DNA of 64,000 bases, from assembly GCA_937995655.1 (NCBI GenBank), contig CALKJI010000010.1, forward strand, positions 1 to 64,000, in the 5' to 3' direction. The notes beneath the pieces were generated by a model, which searched no databases, was not told the DNA's origin, and was given only the letters and a program-made list of their open reading frames with translations. This stretch comes from an uncultured Pseudothermotoga sp. (GTDB lineage: Bacteria; Thermotogota; Thermotogae; Thermotogales; DSM-5069). This document shows, in pieces, positions 1 to 9,748 of the stretch; positions within the stretch are counted from its first letter, which is position 1, and the number at the start of each line of letters is the position of its first letter. Both the position numbers and the translations under genes were made by a program.

Positions 1-270
1 ATCTTTCTCCATTAGATCTTTGTATTCTCCAGTTTTTAGCGCATTTATGACAGCATTTCTCTCTGCAAAGGTTTTTATTTCTTTCTCAAGCCCCATTAGC
101 CATTCATCTACAATATCTGATGCTTTAACTGCAATTTCATATGCCATTTGTTCGACATTCGACGTAACTGTCTTACTGACCTGAAGATATGTGATGAAGG
201 CCACACCAGCAACGATTGCAATGATTGGTAATAAAATCAGTACCAGCATCTTTCCTCTTAAAGTCTTCAT
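1..270 (-). CDS. Methyl-accepting chemotaxis-like sensor protein, N-terminal fragment (runs off left edge)
   Basis: My reverse translation gives MKTLRGKMLVLILLPIIAIVAGVAFITYLQVSKTVTSNVEQMAYEIAVKASDIVDEWLMGLEKEIKTFAERNAV..., an N-terminal TM followed by a Cache-like sensor start; no stop to the edge. Confidence 0.6.
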   Translation of the reverse strand, partial: MKTLRGKMLVLILLPIIAIVAGVAFITYLQVSKTVTSNVEQMAYEIAVKASDIVDEWLMGLEKEIKTFAERNAVINALKTGEYKDLMEKD

Positions 271-532
271 AGATACCCTCCTTTTGATCGATCGACCAAC
301 CTTGGTTGACTAGGATCATTTTAGGTCGCGCATTTAAAAACTCAGCGTTATTTGTCATCATAGCATGTTATGCTTACATTATGACTATCGAATATTTACA
401 GATAGAAGTAAAATAATTAAATATAACTTTATGTAAAAATAAAAAAAGTGCGTTATTATTTAATACAGTGATTCTATGAATAAAAAGATTCTGGGAAATT
501 TTTACATGATCATGTCTATGAATTTTAGTCGG

Positions 533-2254
533 CTAGTTTTCTAATTTATCTTGATATTCTTGAAATCTTAGGCAAGATAGCTCATGCCTTTTTGCATAGT
601 ACATCGCTGAATCGGCGCTTCTTACGAGTTGATCTATACTCTCACCGTCGGTTGGGTATTCTGCTATACCTACGTTAACTGAGATGTGAAAACTTTTGTT
701 GAAAATTTCAACTGGTTCTTCGACCGATTTGATTATGCGGTGTGCAAAGTGTTCAGCTTCAGCCGCTGAACAGTCATAGAGAATAACGACAAATTCATCC
801 CCACCAAACCTTGAAACAAGGTCGCTACTCCTGATTATTTTTTCAAGTCTACTCCCTATTATTTTTAGTACCTCATCCCCAATTTGGTGGCCATGTTCAT
901 CGTTGATCTTCTTAAATTTGCGCAAGTCCATGAACAAGACACAGTTTTTTTTACCTTCTCTCTTTGCCAATGAGAGCATTCTTTCACTGAATTCTTCGAA
1001 CATCCTCCTGTTTGGAAGACCAGTGAGAGCATCATGAGTGGAGAGATATTGCATCAGTTCTTGTTGTTCCTTGAGTTGTTTTTCAAGATTTATTCTGTGC
1101 AAAACTATTGCAAGATGGTTTGCAAAAAGCCTTGCAAGTTCTATTGAGTTACCTCTGAAGGCATCTGCTTTTTCAAAGTTGTCCAAATTGAACAGGAGCA
1201 TGATCTGTGATTCTATCTTCACAGGTACTATGAGAGTAGATTTGATTTCATCTATCCTGCCATATTTTTTGAAGATCTGGAGTCTGTCCTGTGGCATATT
1301 TGATTCGTCGTATTGCTTCAAATCTCTTCTAATGAAGAATTCACCGGATGTCCACTGAGAAATCTCCTGAATGGTGAAAGAAACCTTTGAAAGTTCTTTC
1401 AGATCATACCCAGATGCCGCCACGTACTTGTACCTTTCATTTTCTTTCACAAGGACAGTACCACCTTGGGCACCAGGGATGATTTCTATTGCCTTTTCAA
1501 GGAGAGCTTGGTAAGGTTGTTCAATTTTGCCCTGAAGGTATTTTCCAGTTAAATCTAAAATGATTTCTAAAGCCTTTCTTTCTGTTTCCGTTTCTTTCCA
1601 CAACCTTCTTTCTACCGAGTATTTCGTCATGGTATTGTTCCATATGGAATAAAGTAAGACCGTGAGTGCTATCAAGGTTGCATTTAGAAGTGAGAATACA
1701 TCAAGGTTTGAAGATGTGCGCTCGTATTTTAAGCCAGGTACGAAATCTTTTCCTGTTTTACCAATTTTGATATTTCGGATGCCAAGAGAACGGAGTACTT
1801 CTTGAGGGTCTATAAGTGCCAGAACTACTCTATTCAAAACATACAGATTCAAATCTTCATTGTAAACATGGAATTTGATCGATAGACTTTCACCGAGCGG
1901 TTCTATTTCATAAAGTTTGTTGTTATGCTGATTTGCATCCAAGATTTTGAGCTCCTTGATTTCGAGAAATTCTTGCTGAATGTTCACAAAGAGTTTTTCT
2001 ATAGATTTTATATCATTCTGTAAAAACAACTTGAAGGTAGAATCGCGCTGAAAATACATAGCACTTACATATTTTGCTGTCTGTTCAACTTTCGTTAGGA
2101 AGGCTGTCTTTGCTAACTGGAGACTGTGTTCAAACTTTTGATGATTCAAAAGGGCAAATATACTGAGAATAGCGCAGAAAACAATGATGAACAATGAGAT
2201 CTGCCTTGTCATCGAAACACTCCCGTATGAAATTGATCGGGAGTAATATACCAC
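533..2254 (-). CDS. GAF-like plus GGDEF diguanylate cyclase, membrane anchored
   Basis: ORF 573 aa; SRFGGDEFVVILYD motif, RSSD inhibitory-site motif five residues upstream, THDALTGLPNRRMFEE start of GGDEF domain. Confidence 0.9.
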   Translation of the reverse strand: MVYYSRSISYGSVSMTRQISLFIIVFCAILSIFALLNHQKFEHSLQLAKTAFLTKVEQTAKYVSAMYFQRDSTFKLFLQNDIKSIEKLFVNIQQEFLEIKELKILDANQHNNKLYEIEPLGESLSIKFHVYNEDLNLYVLNRVVLALIDPQEVLRSLGIRNIKIGKTGKDFVPGLKYERTSSNLDVFSLLNATLIALTVLLYSIWNNTMTKYSVERRLWKETETERKALEIILDLTGKYLQGKIEQPYQALLEKAIEIIPGAQGGTVLVKENERYKYVAASGYDLKELSKVSFTIQEISQWTSGEFFIRRDLKQYDESNMPQDRLQIFKKYGRIDEIKSTLIVPVKIESQIMLLFNLDNFEKADAFRGNSIELARLFANHLAIVLHRINLEKQLKEQQELMQYLSTHDALTGLPNRRMFEEFSERMLSLAKREGKKNCVLFMDLRKFKKINDEHGHQIGDEVLKIIGSRLEKIIRSSDLVSRFGGDEFVVILYDCSAAEAEHFAHRIIKSVEEPVEIFNKSFHISVNVGIAEYPTDGESIDQLVRSADSAMYYAKRHELSCLRFQEYQDKLEN

Positions 2255-2329
2255 GTTTTATGAATATTGTTACACCTTGTCTGGTTTTTATTTTGCAATT
2301 GATTGGTATAAAATTAGAACTGAGGTGAT

Positions 2330-3241
2330 TTGATGAAAAACTTTGTTCTGGTGTTATTGTTTTTTACAGTCATTGCTTTTTCGCTAAATATTCTTATTCC
2401 AGCAGGCCCGACTGTTGTGAGTTTTGCCGCTTTGCTTGAAGGAAAGGTAAGTTCAGAGGTACCACTCAGAATTGATTTTTGGCGGACATTAGATCAAGTG
2501 AGTGCACAGATAGCTGCCAAGTCAGTTGATGTAGTGGTTCTACCAGTCTCCATTGGAACGACTTTCTATTTGAAAAAAATAGATTTGAGACTTGCTGCTG
2601 TAACCCTTTGGAGCGGCTTTTATTTAGTCGCAAGGGATGTCAAGATCAATTCTGTTGAAGATCTTAAAGGTCAAGAGATTTACACGCCTCAAGGGAGAGG
2701 TCAGACAGGTGATGTTCTCATAAGGTTTTTGATAGATAAATACAATCTTTCAAACACTTCGATAAAGTACGCAGTTCAAAACGAAATCGTTGCCCTCATG
2801 AGTGCTGGGAAGGTAAAGATTGCTGTTCTTCCAGAACCTTTTGTTACGCTTGCATTGAAAAATGCATCTGCGTCGATAGTTTTCGATCTACAACAAGTTT
2901 GGTCCGATTTAACAGGTAAGCCAGCTCGGATCCCAATTACAGGTGTTTTCGTAAGAGGAGAGTTGGTCCAAGAACCACAACAAATCATGAAAGCACTTGA
3001 TGCAATCAAAAAATCGATTGATTATGCCGTGCAGAACCCCGATGAGGTGTCGCAGCTTTCTGCAAAGTACCTTGGTGGTATGAGTCCACAAATCATAGCA
3101 GAGTCTTTGAAAAGATCAATCTACGAGTACCGATCTGCTAAAGAACAGAAAGAGAATATCTTGTATTACTTGAGCACAGTAAGCCAGATCGAGCCTGAGG
3201 CTGTTTCTGAGCTTCCAAATGATGATTTCTTCGCGTTCTAA
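2330..3241 (+). CDS. ABC transporter substrate-binding protein (NMT1/SsuA-like)
   Basis: Signal peptide; NitT/TauT-type SBP pattern; followed by permease and ATPase genes. Confidence 0.8.
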   Translation: MMKNFVLVLLFFTVIAFSLNILIPAGPTVVSFAALLEGKVSSEVPLRIDFWRTLDQVSAQIAAKSVDVVVLPVSIGTTFYLKKIDLRLAAVTLWSGFYLVARDVKINSVEDLKGQEIYTPQGRGQTGDVLIRFLIDKYNLSNTSIKYAVQNEIVALMSAGKVKIAVLPEPFVTLALKNASASIVFDLQQVWSDLTGKPARIPITGVFVRGELVQEPQQIMKALDAIKKSIDYAVQNPDEVSQLSAKYLGGMSPQIIAESLKRSIYEYRSAKEQKENILYYLSTVSQIEPEAVSELPNDDFFAF

Positions 3242-3980
3242 ATGGTTTTTGTTTGGAATAGTTTTCCTAATATGTCTTTGGTATACGGTATCTTTTCTTG
3301 TTGGATCTTCTTTAATATTTCCAAGTCCAAAGCTTGTCTTTGCCCAGATTTTGGAAGTTACAAAGACTGGGCAATTATTCCTTTATCTGTGGCAAACATT
3401 TTACAAAGCCTTCCTCGGATTGCTACTTGCTTTGTTAGTAGGCTTGTTCGTTGGTTTTATAATAGGTCTATCGCAAAAACTGTACGAATTGTTTCGACCG
3501 ATTCTAATGATTATTCGATCAGTCCCAATTGTTTCGTGGCTGAGTTCGGTGATACTTTTATGGGGCATAGGGTGGAAAGGCGTTGTCTTCATAGTCTTTA
3601 TGACTTTATTGCCTACAGTGATCTTCAATATCTCCGAAGGTGTGAAATCTGTTGATGTAAGGCTTCTTGAAATGGCAAAGATTTATTCAGTTCCAAGAAA
3701 GAGGATCTTTCAAAAGATATATCTTGGTTCTGTTCTGCCTTTTTTACTTTCAGCGATAAATGTCAGTATTGGCACGATGTGGAAGGCTGCTATTGTTTCA
3801 GAGTATCTCATTGGTGATAGTGGCCTTGGAGTTCAAATCTTTCAGTCGAAGTTCTACATAGATACTCCACGAGTTTTTGCTTTTACGCTCAGTGCGGTCA
3901 TATTTGGGTTAATATTTGAAATGATTTTTTCTTGGCTTTGGGAGAGATATTTTGGTGAAAAAGGTGATAGAGTTACTTGA
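3219..3980 (+). CDS. ABC transporter permease (SsuC/TauC-like)
   Basis: 253 aa, multi-TM, EMAKIYSVPRKRIFQKIYLGSVLPFLLSA permease loop; overlaps upstream SBP stop. Confidence 0.85.
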   Translation: MMISSRSKWFLFGIVFLICLWYTVSFLVGSSLIFPSPKLVFAQILEVTKTGQLFLYLWQTFYKAFLGLLLALLVGLFVGFIIGLSQKLYELFRPILMIIRSVPIVSWLSSVILLWGIGWKGVVFIVFMTLLPTVIFNISEGVKSVDVRLLEMAKIYSVPRKRIFQKIYLGSVLPFLLSAINVSIGTMWKAAIVSEYLIGDSGLGVQIFQSKFYIDTPRVFAFTLSAVIFGLIFEMIFSWLWERYFGEKGDRVT

Positions 3981-4644
3981 TCTTTGTAAAGATTTTGGTA
4001 AATTAAGAGTCTTGAAGAATATAAATCTTACTTTGTATGAAAGTCAGCCAGTAGCGATAGTTGGAAGATCGGGCTGTGGGAAAACGACCTTACTGAGAAT
4101 TATTGCGAACCTTGACAGTCCAACGGCTGGTGAGGTCAGTAGAAGTTTTGAAAATATAGGTTATGTTTTTCAAGAAGATCGTTTGATACCCTGGTGCAGT
4201 ATTTTAGAGAATTTATCGTTTGTTTGTGAAGAAATTGTTCAGGTGATCGATACGTTGAGATTAGTAGGTCTAGAGGAATTCAAAGATTATAAACCAAGAG
4301 AGTTGAGCGGTGGCATGAGGCAGCGTGTGAACCTGGCACGTGCTTTAGTAAAGAAACCTGATTTGTTGCTTCTTGATGAGCCATTCCAGAGTTTGGACGT
4401 TGTTACTAAGTCAAAATTGATAAGTGATATTCGGCGAATTTTGGAAGAACTCAAGACAACTTGTGTGATCGTGACACACGACATCAGGGAGGCTGCCTGT
4501 CTGGCTCAAAAGATATATGTTCTTGCGGGACGCCCTGCAACGATAGTCGGGCAGGTGGAGCTTGATAGAAAAATAAAGGATTTATTCGATCCTCAGATAC
4601 TCAAGATAGAAGAAAGGATCACCTCTTTACAGCAGGATTCTTGA
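3952..4644 (+). CDS. ABC transporter ATP-binding protein (SsuB/TauB-like)
   Basis: Walker A GRSGCGKTT, signature LSGGMRQR, Walker B LLLLDEPF. Confidence 0.9.
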   Translation: MVKKVIELLDLCKDFGKLRVLKNINLTLYESQPVAIVGRSGCGKTTLLRIIANLDSPTAGEVSRSFENIGYVFQEDRLIPWCSILENLSFVCEEIVQVIDTLRLVGLEEFKDYKPRELSGGMRQRVNLARALVKKPDLLLLDEPFQSLDVVTKSKLISDIRRILEELKTTCVIVTHDIREAACLAQKIYVLAGRPATIVGQVELDRKIKDLFDPQILKIEERITSLQQDS

Positions 4645-4766
4645 CCATTTATCGGGCGTCTTGCTCCATGAAGTGTATGGGAAAACTATTGGCTGTGCTA
4701 ATTATTCATTCTCCATTCTCGATTACTGACTTTGACAGTTGTATAATCATCGCTGGAGGCATTGGC

Positions 4767-6563
4767 TTGCTCAAGAATACTCAGAGTTATATGTTGCTTT
4801 TATCGATGTTGAGCATCTTAAAGATTCTCATATTCTATCTTACCGTGCCAGGCATCTTCAGAGTTTCGATGATTCTGGGCACGGTAGGGTGGGTTTTTCT
4901 ATTATTTTTTTTCTTCACATTCGTTGTTAAAGAATGGGGGTTTGGACTTTACTGCATTCTTTGCGCGGCTCTTTTTTCAGATTTTCTCTACTTTCAGAAT
5001 TTTGGAACACTGCCGTCTGTAAAGCATCTCATCATGTTGCCACAGGTAGGAAAGCTCGGAGCGAATATAAAATACTTCACCAACTTTTTCTCATTGTTGT
5101 TTCTCATTGATTTGATACCAGTCGGAATATTCGACAGAAAAAGATATCTATCTATGAAAAACACGATTCACAAAAGACCAAAATGGGTGTTTGTTACTAT
5201 AATACTCTGTTTAATTTTTGCCACTACTCCTCTTGTAGCTGAAGGGCTCAAACCAAGTCAGGTTTTTAATAGATATGGCCTTCCTGCGTACCATATATAT
5301 GATATTGCCAGTTTATTAACCAAGCCTAAAGAAGAAGCTTTGCCCCTCACACAAATAGATTCTCAAAAAACTACAAGGGCAAGGTACTGGGCGATTGGTG
5401 CAAATAAGAACATCATAGTTGTACAACTTGAGTCCTTTCAGAATTTCTTGATAAATATGAAATACAACGGTCAGGAAGTTACCCCAAACTTAAATAGATT
5501 GATTTATAAAGATTCTATTTATTTCAGCAATTACTACCAGCAGACGGGCGCAGGTAACACAGCCGATGCTGAGTTTGTCTCTCTGGTTTCACTGCATGTT
5601 CCTGGGGATGAAGTAGCTTACGAGAAATACGATGGCATAAATTTCTATGCCCTCCCCAGGATTCTAAAAGGCAAAGGTTTTCACACAATTGCCATGCATG
5701 GTAATGCCGGTTGGTTTTGGAATCGGGAAAAAATCTATCCGCGACTTGGTTTTGAAGAATTTGTAAGTTTGGAGGACTTTAAACAGGATTTGATCTTTGG
5801 CATGGGATTGAACGATCTTTCCTTTTTTGAGCAGGCTGTTGATATTTTAAAAGATTGCCCAAAACCATTCTTTTCTTTTTTAGTGACCCTCTCGAGTCAT
5901 ACACCTTTCATAATTCCAGATCAGTTCAAAAGCTTAGAGCTCTTGCCAGAAGATCAAAACACGATTTTTGGCAATTATCTTCAGGCTGTACATTATGCGG
6001 ACTATGCCCTTGGTAGATTCATCGAAAAACTGCGACAAGCAGGATTGTACGATGAGTCCATACTGATAATCTATGGTGATCACGCGGGATTATATCCCTT
6101 CAATAAAGAGGTCAAGAATGCTCTCAGTAGGTTTTTCGATTCAGATTATAGTTACAAAGACGCACTGAATATACCGTTGGTTCTTCATATACCGGGCTCA
6201 AAGGTCAAGGAAGAGATAAAAACAGTGGGCGGGCAAATAGATTTTTTGCCAACGGTACTCAATATAGTAGGCATACACGATGAAAGAGTGATCACATTCG
6301 GTAGAGACTTGACTAATTCAAGAAATGGTTTCGTGGCTCTGAGGTACCACCTGCCAGATGGGTCATTCATTGACGATAGGAGATACTTCGAAGTTTCGAG
6401 TGATGGTGTTATTCAAAAAAGCATTGGCTTTGATTTTGTTGAAGGTCATTTCTTGCCCTATTATGAATGCTTCGATGGTTATAAAATTGCTATCAAGCAA
6501 ATAGAAGGTTCCAAGCATGTACTCAATTCTTATGCAGAAAAGGTTGAAGTGTCATCAAAGTAA
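4767..6563 (+). CDS. LTA synthase family / sulfatase-domain membrane protein
   Basis: N-terminal TMs; QQTGAGNTADAEF catalytic-Thr motif; GDHAGLY. ORF is open from 4641, but GGAGG at 4755-4759 followed by TTG at 4767 is a better start. Confidence 0.8.
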   Translation: MLKNTQSYMLLLSMLSILKILIFYLTVPGIFRVSMILGTVGWVFLLFFFFTFVVKEWGFGLYCILCAALFSDFLYFQNFGTLPSVKHLIMLPQVGKLGANIKYFTNFFSLLFLIDLIPVGIFDRKRYLSMKNTIHKRPKWVFVTIILCLIFATTPLVAEGLKPSQVFNRYGLPAYHIYDIASLLTKPKEEALPLTQIDSQKTTRARYWAIGANKNIIVVQLESFQNFLINMKYNGQEVTPNLNRLIYKDSIYFSNYYQQTGAGNTADAEFVSLVSLHVPGDEVAYEKYDGINFYALPRILKGKGFHTIAMHGNAGWFWNREKIYPRLGFEEFVSLEDFKQDLIFGMGLNDLSFFEQAVDILKDCPKPFFSFLVTLSSHTPFIIPDQFKSLELLPEDQNTIFGNYLQAVHYADYALGRFIEKLRQAGLYDESILIIYGDHAGLYPFNKEVKNALSRFFDSDYSYKDALNIPLVLHIPGSKVKEEIKTVGGQIDFLPTVLNIVGIHDERVITFGRDLTNSRNGFVALRYHLPDGSFIDDRRYFEVSSDGVIQKSIGFDFVEGHFLPYYECFDGYKIAIKQIEGSKHVLNSYAEKVEVSSK

Positions 6564-6661
6564 CTTTTAAAAACAGATCTTCTTGATGGAGTTATCATGT
6601 CAAAACCTGGATTTAACATAGAAGAAAGACAAAAATTTGTAGAATATCCCTTGGTGTTGTA

Positions 6662-7883
6662 ATGAGTATACCTTTGGCGGTTATCTTAGTTGTGTTTGTT
6701 CTCATAGCCATCAGAAGAGTGGGAAAATTAACTTTCAAAATATGGCAGGTCATGACTGCTGCTGCTTTCTTTTTGATATTAACTAAACAGATCAGCCTTA
6801 AGGATGCTTTTTTATCAATAAATTTCGATGTAATCATCTTTCTAGTTGGTATGTTCATCATCGGTGAGGCCATGAGAGAAAGTGGTTATTTATACCATAT
6901 CTCTTATTTGATCTTCAAGAGGGCAAAAATCCTTCGAAGTTGCTCTTATTAGTCATCTTTGTCAGTGGATTTCTTTCTGCCCTATTGATGAATGACACAG
7001 TTGCTGTTGTGGGAACACCTTTAATGATCTATCTTGGTAAGAGACATAGAATAGACCCAAAGGTCTTGTTACTTGCCCTTGCCTTTGGTGTTACCATAGG
7101 TAGTGTGACAAGTCCCATTGGAAATCCTCAGAATCTTCTCATAGCTCTTGCAACCCATATGAAAGATCCATTTTTGGTCTTTGCAAAGTATTTGTTTGTT
7201 CCAACCGTTTTGAACCTTTTGCTGACGTATATCATTCTCAGGCTGTTTTACAAAAAGTCCTTCCAAAATGAGATCATCAAACATTCGAACGATATTGAAA
7301 TGGACGGAGGATTAACGCGTGTTTCGAGGATCTCTTTGTTCTTGCTCCTTATTTTGGTTGCCGTAAGAATAATTGGAGCCTTCTTCGGCCAGGAGATTTT
7401 GAGACTCAGTTACATCTCAATAATTGCTGCTTTGCCTATTGTCTTGCTTAGTGATAAGAGATTGAAGATCTTGAGAACTATGGACTGGGCCACAATTGTC
7501 TTTTTTGTTTCCATGTTCGTAACTATGCGGGCTGTATGGAACTGTGGGTTCTTCCAAAAATATGTTTCTTTTATAAATTTTTCAAGGATCCCCCAGATTC
7601 TTCTAACAAGTGTGGGTGTTAGCCAATTCATCTCAAATGTTCCCTTTGTTGTACTATTTTTGATTTTTTTAAAGGTGCGAATGACACCATTCTTTGTGCC
7701 CTTGCAGCAGGTAGCACCATAGCTGGTAACCTTACCATCTTGGGGGCTGCAAGTAACGTAATCATCGTTCAGAACGCCGAAAAAGAAGACATACACCTTA
7801 CATTCTTGGAATTTTTCAAGGTGGGATCTGTTATCACTTTTTTGAATATGCTTGTTTATTGGTTATATTTGAATCTTTTCTGA
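6662..7883 (+). pseudogene. ArsB/NhaD (SLC13-like) anion transporter, disrupted by two apparent -1 frameshifts
   Basis: ORFs 6662-6952 and 6940-7722, plus a third frame to TGA at 7881-7883 (GSTIAGNLTILGAASNVIIVQNAEKEDIHLTFLEFFKVGSVITFLNMLVYWLYLNLF), join into one ArsB-type protein if one base is added at A5 (6925-6929) and one at T7 (7664-7670). Confidence 0.8.
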
Positions 7884-7937
7884 TTTTTTAGCCCCGTAGG
7901 ATTTTATTTGATTGCCATAGTATAATTCACTCAGTGA

Positions 7938-8588
7938 GTGATCAATATGGACGAGAATCTTTTTTTTGAACCTTCAACGCTTTTCAGAGAATACATACTT
8001 TTGAAAACTATTCTTTCAGGTGGTTCCATCTCACAACAGCAGCTTGCGAAGATCGCTCAAATTGCACCTTCTATGGTGAATCGCTACCTTACTTTCTTTG
8101 AGCAGAAAGGGTACATAAGAAAGATCGGTCCCAACAGAAGGAGAATGTCTTACCAAATGACGCAAAACGGTATCTTCAGATTGCAGTATTTGTCAGTCTG
8201 CTACTTGAGACAGACTGCAAGGCTTTATTCGAGTTCTCGTCAAGTTTTCAGTGAAGTTCTCGATCAACTTTCAAGCTCGAAGTTCAAAAAGATCATTCTT
8301 TATGGCGCCGGCATAGTTGGTCAGACCTTGCTGGATATCCTTGTAAGCGAAAATATCGAGATTCTTTGTTTTGTGGACGACGATAGTTCTAAGCAAGGTA
8401 CAACCCTTAATGGTGTGAAGGTGATCGATCCAAGTATGTTAGACAAAACCTCTTATGACGCAGTTCTTGTGGCTTCATTTAGACACGCCGATGAGATAGC
8501 ACAGCGAGCCAGGTCACTGAGGATGAAAAACATCCTTGTTCTAAGAATTCAAACAAATGGTCGAGTCTTTCTGCAAAGAAGGGAGTGA
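7938..8588 (+). CDS. Winged-HTH regulator with C-terminal nucleotide-binding Rossmann-like domain
   Basis: N-term ISQQQLAKIAQIAPSMVNRYLTFFEQKGYIRK wHTH; C-term KKIILYGAGIVGQTLLDILVSENIEILCFVDDDSSKQGTTLNGVKVIDPSML resembles the CapD/PglD N-terminal fold. Confidence 0.75.
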   Translation: MINMDENLFFEPSTLFREYILLKTILSGGSISQQQLAKIAQIAPSMVNRYLTFFEQKGYIRKIGPNRRRMSYQMTQNGIFRLQYLSVCYLRQTARLYSSSRQVFSEVLDQLSSSKFKKIILYGAGIVGQTLLDILVSENIEILCFVDDDSSKQGTTLNGVKVIDPSMLDKTSYDAVLVASFRHADEIAQRARSLRMKNILVLRIQTNGRVFLQRRE

Positions 8589-9748
8589 GAGTTGTGAAGA
8601 TACCACTTTTTGATGTTACAAGACAGTACCACGAAATCAGAGAAGAAATACTCCACGCCGTTGATGAAGTTCTAAGATCGGGCAGGTACATCATGGGACC
8701 AAATGTGGAGGCCTTTGAAAAAGAAGTGGCAGCGTATTTAGGTGTGAAACATGCGATAGGTGTAGCAAATGGTTCTGATGCTCTTTATATAGCTGTCAAG
8801 GCTCTTGGAGTGTCATCGGGAGATTTTGTTATAACCACTGCCTTTACCTTTTTCGCAACAGCAAGTTGCATAACCAGAAATGGTGCCGTTCCTATCTTTG
8901 TAGATATAGATCCTAAGACTTTCAATATTGATCTTGATCAAGTTGAAGATTTATTGAAAAACCATCCACAGAGAGACAAAATCAAAGCCATAATACCAGT
9001 TCATCTATTTGGTAGAACTGTCGACCTGGAAAGGCTTGAAAAGATCAAAAATAATTTTGCAGTGAAAGTCATAGAAGATTGTGCCCAATCTGTAGGTTCT
9101 TACTGGATCTATTCAAATGGAAGGATCAAAAAGAGTGGTTCAGTAGGCGACCTTTCCACATTATCTTTTTTCCCAACCAAGAATCTTGGAGCTTGTGGAG
9201 ATGCTGGAATGATCTTGACAAATGATGACAACTTGGCTGATTTTTGCAAAATCTTCAGGGTCCATGGTGCAAGAAAAAAGTATTTCCATGAAATAGAGGG
9301 GGTGAACAGCAGACTTGACGAACTGCAAGGAGCTATTTTGAGGATCAAGCTCAAATATCTTGAACAATACCACGAGAAAAGAATAAAGATAGCATCGATC
9401 TACAATAAATTGTTTGATTCCCTCAAGCTGGATCTTTTGGAAACCCCGCAAGTTCATGACGATCTTAGGTGTATCTTTCATCAGTATGTGATCAAAGTGA
9501 AAAATGGCCACAGAGATTCTCTGAAAAACTATCTACACGATAAGGGGGTCGAGACGGCGATTTATTATCCACTTGGTTTACACAAACAAAAGTGCTTCGC
9601 ACATTTTGAATTTCAACCTCTTGAAAATACAGAACGTGCGTGTGAGGAAGTTCTTGCGTTGCCAATCTTTCCTGAATTGACTGAATCTGAAATAGAGTAT
9701 GTTGTGAAATGTATAGAGGAATATTTCAAGGAGGCGAGAAGATGCTGA
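8585..9748 (+). CDS. DegT/DnrJ/EryC1/StrS aminotransferase
   Basis: VANGSDALYIAVKALGV, VIEDCAQSVGSYW, LSFFPTKNLGACGDAG (PLP-lysine region). Confidence 0.92.
   Translation: MRVVKIPLFDVTRQYHEIREEILHAVDEVLRSGRYIMGPNVEAFEKEVAAYLGVKHAIGVANGSDALYIAVKALGVSSGDFVITTAFTFFATASCITRNGAVPIFVDIDPKTFNIDLDQVEDLLKNHPQRDKIKAIIPVHLFGRTVDLERLEKIKNNFAVKVIEDCAQSVGSYWIYSNGRIKKSGSVGDLSTLSFFPTKNLGACGDAGMILTNDDNLADFCKIFRVHGARKKYFHEIEGVNSRLDELQGAILRIKLKYLEQYHEKRIKIASIYNKLFDSLKLDLLETPQVHDDLRCIFHQYVIKVKNGHRDSLKNYLHDKGVETAIYYPLGLHKQKCFAHFEFQPLENTERACEEVLALPIFPELTESEIEYVVKCIEEYFKEARRC

Noticed and set aside
271-532. CAACC-TT-GGTTG and AGCAT-GTT-ATGCT repeats in the leftmost intergenic region
   Set aside because: Short, AT-rich context, no positional logic strong enough to claim an operator
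2255-2329. TPP riboswitch for the NMT1/SsuA-like transporter
   Set aside because: Only 75 nt of intergenic space and no thi-box-like sequence
3242-3655. 137-aa ORF overlapping the permease in another frame
   Set aside because: The 3219-3980 frame has clear permease motifs; this is an out-of-frame reading of the same DNA
4841-4886. TACCGTGCC...GGCACGGTA 9-bp inverted repeat with 28-nt spacer
   Set aside because: Inside coding sequence; several such repeats with similar spacing are expected by chance in 64 kb
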